DNA from: Streptomyces sp. CB02366
Lineage (GTDB): Bacteria > Actinomycetota > Actinomycetes > Streptomycetales > Streptomycetaceae
Reading direction: 5' to 3'
Length of the DNA stretch: 64,000 bases
Assembly: GCF_001905905.1 (NCBI RefSeq)
Contig: NZ_LIVT01000015.1
Coordinates: forward strand, 30,857-94,856
Part shown: piece by piece, positions 61,206-64,000 of the stretch
How the letters are laid out: the number at the start of each line of letters is the position of its first letter
How positions within the stretch are numbered: position 1 is the first letter of the stretch
The notes under the pieces: generated by a model
The model's input: only the letters and a program-made list of their open reading frames with translations
Databases searched by the model: none
Told to the model about the DNA's origin: nothing
Made by a program: the position numbers and the translations under genes

Positions 61206-61936
61206 CCGATCCGATCAGCACAGTGCAGGCCCTCGCACGTGAACTCCCCAGTCAGGACCTGTATGCACTCTCAGTTGCCGCAGGCGGAGGCATCGCTGGG
61301 CTGAGGGACCTGCGAGCCCAGGCGTCCTCGAACATAATCCGGCGCGCATGCAGTCAACTCATTGCTTGCCTTGCTCATCGCTCCGCTGACTACCTCGCAG
61401 GGGCTCTCGCTTCCGCAGCCACAGCCGATAGTGCGCACAAGGCTCAGGTCGTCGACGTCGTTTGGACGGGGCCCCACACGCGGATCACATCCAGTCGACT
61501 GACAGCACACAGCATCACCACTCTCATCGACGAGGCTCGACAAGAAATTTGGCTCGTTAGCTATGCCGCGCACACTGAGCCAAGAATCACCACTGCGCTC
61601 AAGTCAGCGGCAGGGCGCGGCGTTGAAATTACACTCTTGCTGGAACGCAACATGGATAACCCCTCCTACAGCTTTCGCGGCATCCCCTTTCCCCACCTGG
61701 ATGTAACTCGCCTGGCATGGCCAGCGGTCCGGCGCTCAGCTCGTTACACGTCACTCCACGCAAAGATCCTTGTCACAGACAGATCCACAGCTCTCGTCGG
61801 CAGCGCCAACATCACCGGCGCGGCCATGGAAACCAATCTCGAGTGCGGCATACTCCTGCGAGGTGGCCCGCATCCGAGGGCCATCCGTGCTCACCTTGCA
61901 GCCCTTCATGAACAAGGTGACTTGATTCGCTGTTGA
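61202..61936 (+). CDS. drmC: DISARM phospholipase D-like protein DrmC
   Basis: The 244-residue protein has a single HKD motif: His186, Lys188 and Asp193 in SLHAKILVTDRSTALVGSAN, with the trailing GSAN. A second HKD is absent, so a dimer would form one active site, as in small PLD nucleases. DrmC is reported as dispensable for DISARM in at least one host. ATG at 61202 overlaps the drmB stop (ATGA). It is the last gene of the operon. Confidence 0.93.
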   Translation: MTDPISTVQALARELPSQDLYALSVAAGGGIAGLRDLRAQASSNIIRRACSQLIACLAHRSADYLAGALASAATADSAHKAQVVDVVWTGPHTRITSSRLTAHSITTLIDEARQEIWLVSYAAHTEPRITTALKSAAGRGVEITLLLERNMDNPSYSFRGIPFPHLDVTRLAWPAVRRSARYTSLHAKILVTDRSTALVGSANITGAAMETNLECGILLRGGPHPRAIRAHLAALHEQGDLIRC

Positions 61937-62891
61937 CGAGACGAATTAGCGGACCACAATCCACATCAGGTGGGCCCGATTTTGGAGAAAATGGATCCCG
62001 ACCTCGATTGTTAGTTCGCAGTGATCGAGGACGCGAGAAGGGCACGAGTGCCGAGTGGGCGCACATCGTATCGGCGGGCGGAGCCAGATGCCGGGACGAG
62101 GCACGGTCTAGCTTGCTCGGGCGCCTGGTCTCACAGTGACGAGTAGACCTGTGAGGCGACAGGACAGCGTTCGGCAAGATCCTGAAAGCATGACGCCAGG
62201 AGAACTCACCAGCTGTCGGCCCGCCCCGCACACATTCCGCTTAGCGAGCCCGCTGTCGCCCGCTCCGGACAGACGCGGGACGCGCTCGGTGGCGTGCCTG
62301 AACCGGCGGCTGTCCTCGGGCCCGCCAGCGCTCACAACGGGGCCCCGGCGTTGAATGATTGACGCTGGTTCTCGCCGCGGTGGCCGTCTTCGGCTCGAGG
62401 GCCCAGCCGCGAACCGGCTCCTCGATCGTCAGCTCCACGCGTCGGCCTTCGGCGAGCATGGCGATGTCGCCCACGGTCCAGGGCCGCCCGGCCGCGCGGA
62501 TCTTGCGCTCCAACCCGGCGCCGTGCCAGTGTCTGCTCGTGTCGGCCAGCGCTGCCTCCCTTCTCTCGCCTGCGGCCCGTCACCCCAACCCAGGTAGGAC
62601 GACCGCGGTGGGCTGACCATCCCCCGGTCTCGTATCGCCTACCGGCAGCTCCGAGTCGCCCACGGCAGACGCCACTCCTGGGCGAACGGCTAAGCACCTC
62701 GGCATGCCCATCCCAACGTATGGATGTCGGGAAATCCGCAGCTCAACGAAAGGATCCATCTAACCGTGAGCACCTCTTGTCAATGGCCTTGAAGTGCTCC
62801 CCGTAGGCGGCCAGGGTTTCGCCCCACTGGCGGCCTGCGAGATCTCCCCAACGGCGGCCAGTTAATCTCCCCGCCGTGGTGAGTGCTGTGA
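61937..62891. other. 955-bp non-coding stretch after DISARM
   Basis: No intact gene is seen. Short frames on both strands lack ribosome sites and family motifs. One minus-strand frame (about 62576 down to 62330) reads DTSRHWHGAGLERKIRAAG and then GDIAMLAEGRRVELTIEEPV without homology I can name, and may be a gene remnant. Bases 62770-62880 hold the IS21-like terminal repeats. No terminator for drmC is obvious. Confidence 0.5.
62806..62876. mobile_element. IS21-type terminal repeats
   Basis: GGCGGCC occurs at 62806-62812, 62829-62835 and 62853-62859, each followed after about a dozen bases by a CCCC-ending TCTCCCC or TCGCCCC block. Multiple short repeats of about 20-25 bp at the ends are characteristic of IS21-family elements, and these lie just outside the IstB stop codon. 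Confidence 0.6.
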
Positions 62892-63725
62892 TCAGCTGAA
62901 GGGCTTGACTCCCTGTCCGGAGGTGGCCTGGGTGAGCCGGAAACTGTCACCCTGGGTGACAACGATGTGAGCGTGGTGCATGAGCCGGTCGACGGTCGCG
63001 GTGGCCAGCGTCTTCGGCATGATCTCGTCGAATCCTGACGGGTGGAGGTTGCTGCTGACCGCGAGCGCGCGTCGTTCGTAGGCGGCATCGACCAGGCGGT
63101 AGAAGCCCTCGGCGGCGTCGGGGCTGACGGGCAACAGGCCGATGTCGTCGACGATGATCAGGTCGGAGCGGATCACCTGGGTCAGGGCCTTGGCGATGGA
63201 ATCGTCGGCCCGGTGGCGGCGGACGAGGGCGCCGAGGTCTTCGATGGAGAACCAGGCGACGGCCAACCCGGCCTCGACGGCGGCCTGCCCGAGGGCCTCG
63301 CACCAGTGGCTTTTCCCGGTCCCCGAGGGCCCGACCACGCAGAGATTCTCCCTGCGTTGGACCCATTCAAGGGTTTTGATGGAGTCCTGGGTGGCGCGGG
63401 GTATGGAGGATGCCTGCTCGTCCCAGTCGCCGAAGGTCTTGCCCGCAGGGAATCTTTCCACTGGGTCGCTCCCGGCCGCGGTGCGGGGGCTGGTGCTCGA
63501 TCTCCTGGACGCTCTCGGATAGGCGATGCCGACGCCCTCGGCCTCTCCAACCGACTCGCCGGAGTCTGACCGAACGAAGGGGGCCACCCACGCCGATCCG
63601 GCCTGGCATTGGACAACCGCCTGGAGGCGCAATGCGGGCGTGGCCGTGCCGTGCGTGGTTTGTGCTCTCAGCGCCAACTGACGGGTCACCGGGCTTGTAC
63701 TGCTGACACACAGCACCGTGACCAA
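62892..63725 (-). pseudogene. IstB-like ATPase of an IS21 element, N-terminus degraded
   Basis: From about 63455 to the stop at 62892 the frame is a good IstB: ERFPAGKTFGDWDEQASSIP, Walker A GPSGTGKSHW, Walker B DLIIVDDIGLL, AFYRLVD-like GFYRLVDAAYERRALAVSSN and PKTLATATVDRLMHHAH. Upstream of 63455 the open frame continues but no longer resembles IstB, and no IstA transposase gene precedes it. The element is therefore incomplete and probably immobile. An alternative is an intact protein with a divergent N-terminus. Confidence 0.75.
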
Positions 63726-63773
63726 ATGGCACTCGCTCAGGGCTCGTTAGCTCCTCCCCTTCAACTGTGTCGA

Positions 63774-64000
63774 CTACGCCTCACTTTGATGGTTGCGAGG
63801 GACTGGGCTGCCGGTGATGCCCTTCCAGGGGTTCGCGCCGTCGCTGTCGCCGACGTACCGGTAGATCTGGTTGCCGCCGTTGACTCCCCAGGTCGTGCCG
63901 TCGGAGGCCGCCCCGATGTCGCTGAGGCCTCCCGGGATGTGGAGCCAGGGGTTGGCGTCGTAGTTGGTGTACCGGTAGATCGAGCTGGCTGCGTTCACCC
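63774..64000 (-). CDS. Tectonin-like beta-propeller protein, C-terminal part
   Basis: The frame is open at the window edge. It encodes about 75 residues containing two repeats of the form SSIYRYTNYDANPWLHIPGG and NQIYRYVGDSDGANPWKGIT, with DGTTWGVN between. This is the tectonin/TECPR repeat pattern of lectin-like propellers. The protein ends PRNHQSEA. The upstream part, including any signal peptide or enzymatic domain, is missing. Confidence 0.7.
   Translation of the reverse strand, partial: VNAASSIYRYTNYDANPWLHIPGGLSDIGAASDGTTWGVNGGNQIYRYVGDSDGANPWKGITGSPVPRNHQSEA

Larger units (their letters stand above)
48340..61936 (+). other. Class 1 DISARM anti-phage defence island
   Basis: Five co-directional genes, drmD-drmMI-drmA-drmB-drmC, form the complete class 1 DISARM set. 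In this system a methylase marks host DNA and the DrmA-DrmB complex with the class-specific helicase blocks unmarked incoming DNA. Gene order and all hallmark motifs are intact. Composition is lower in GC than the core genes on the left, which supports acquisition by transfer. Confidence 0.93.

Noticed and set aside
61202..61936. Cardiolipin synthase or phospholipase D
   Set aside because: It has a single HKD motif, no membrane segments, and is coupled to drmB; DrmC is the better call.
62136..62616. Several short overlapping frames on both strands downstream of drmC
   Set aside because: They have no ribosome sites, no family motifs and inconsistent composition. They are treated as non-coding or debris.

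Overview
The window is a very GC-rich, densely coded actinobacterial chromosome segment, almost certainly Streptomyces. Gene content and order (gatCAB, a GGDEF/EAL protein, ligA, mnmA, a cysteine desulfurase, a peptide ABC operon, gcvT-gcvH-glyA-sdaA) match, from memory, the S. coelicolor region around SCO5469-SCO5501. GTG starts, some TTG starts, GGAGG-type ribosome sites and 4-base stop/start overlaps are common.

Region 1 (1-15000): end of a glucose/sorbosone dehydrogenase-like protein, a DUF6191-type small protein, a large LuxR-type AAA regulator, a GNAT acetyltransferase, an MMPL transporter, a Tat-exported phospholipase C, an SLC13/ArsB-type transporter and the gatC-gatA-(small membrane gene)-gatB operon, closed by a 24-bp perfect hairpin. 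Region 2 (15000-31000): c-di-GMP turnover protein with a repetitive tail, DNA ligase, MetE-like protein, SDR, LOG-like protein, MnmA, amidase, cysteine desulfurase, TetR and WYL regulators, a thioesterase, and the first of two universal stress proteins. Region 3 (31000-43000): the second stress protein, a conserved 99-residue protein, a TRIC channel, a five-gene peptide importer with a strong hairpin after the binding-protein gene, two SseB proteins and a P-loop protein. Region 4 (43184-47906): a tandem glycine riboswitch in front of gcvT, then gcvH, glyA and sdaA, a glycine/serine catabolic set.

Region 5 (47907-61936) is the accessory centrepiece: a complete five-gene class 1 DISARM anti-phage island in the order drmD (SNF2-type helicase), drmMI (N6-adenine methylase), drmA (helicase), drmB (DUF1998) and drmC (PLD nuclease-like). 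All genes point the same way and four of the five are fused by short stop/start overlaps. Base composition is visibly lower in GC than the surrounding core, especially in the 3' half of drmMI. It sits directly downstream of the core gene sdaA and is followed by about 0.95 kb of apparently non-coding debris, an IS21-type IstB remnant with repeated terminal motifs, and the end of a tectonin-like beta-propeller gene. No integrase, tRNA or clear attachment-site pair is visible.

A second theme is a family of roughly 170-180 bp palindromic elements (15036-15213, 33236-33414, 33413-33578, and a solo end at 22022-22065). They share two conserved core blocks around a hairpin whose sequence changes between copies while its pairing is kept. 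Two of them lie back to back and supply or touch the stop codons of both flanking genes.
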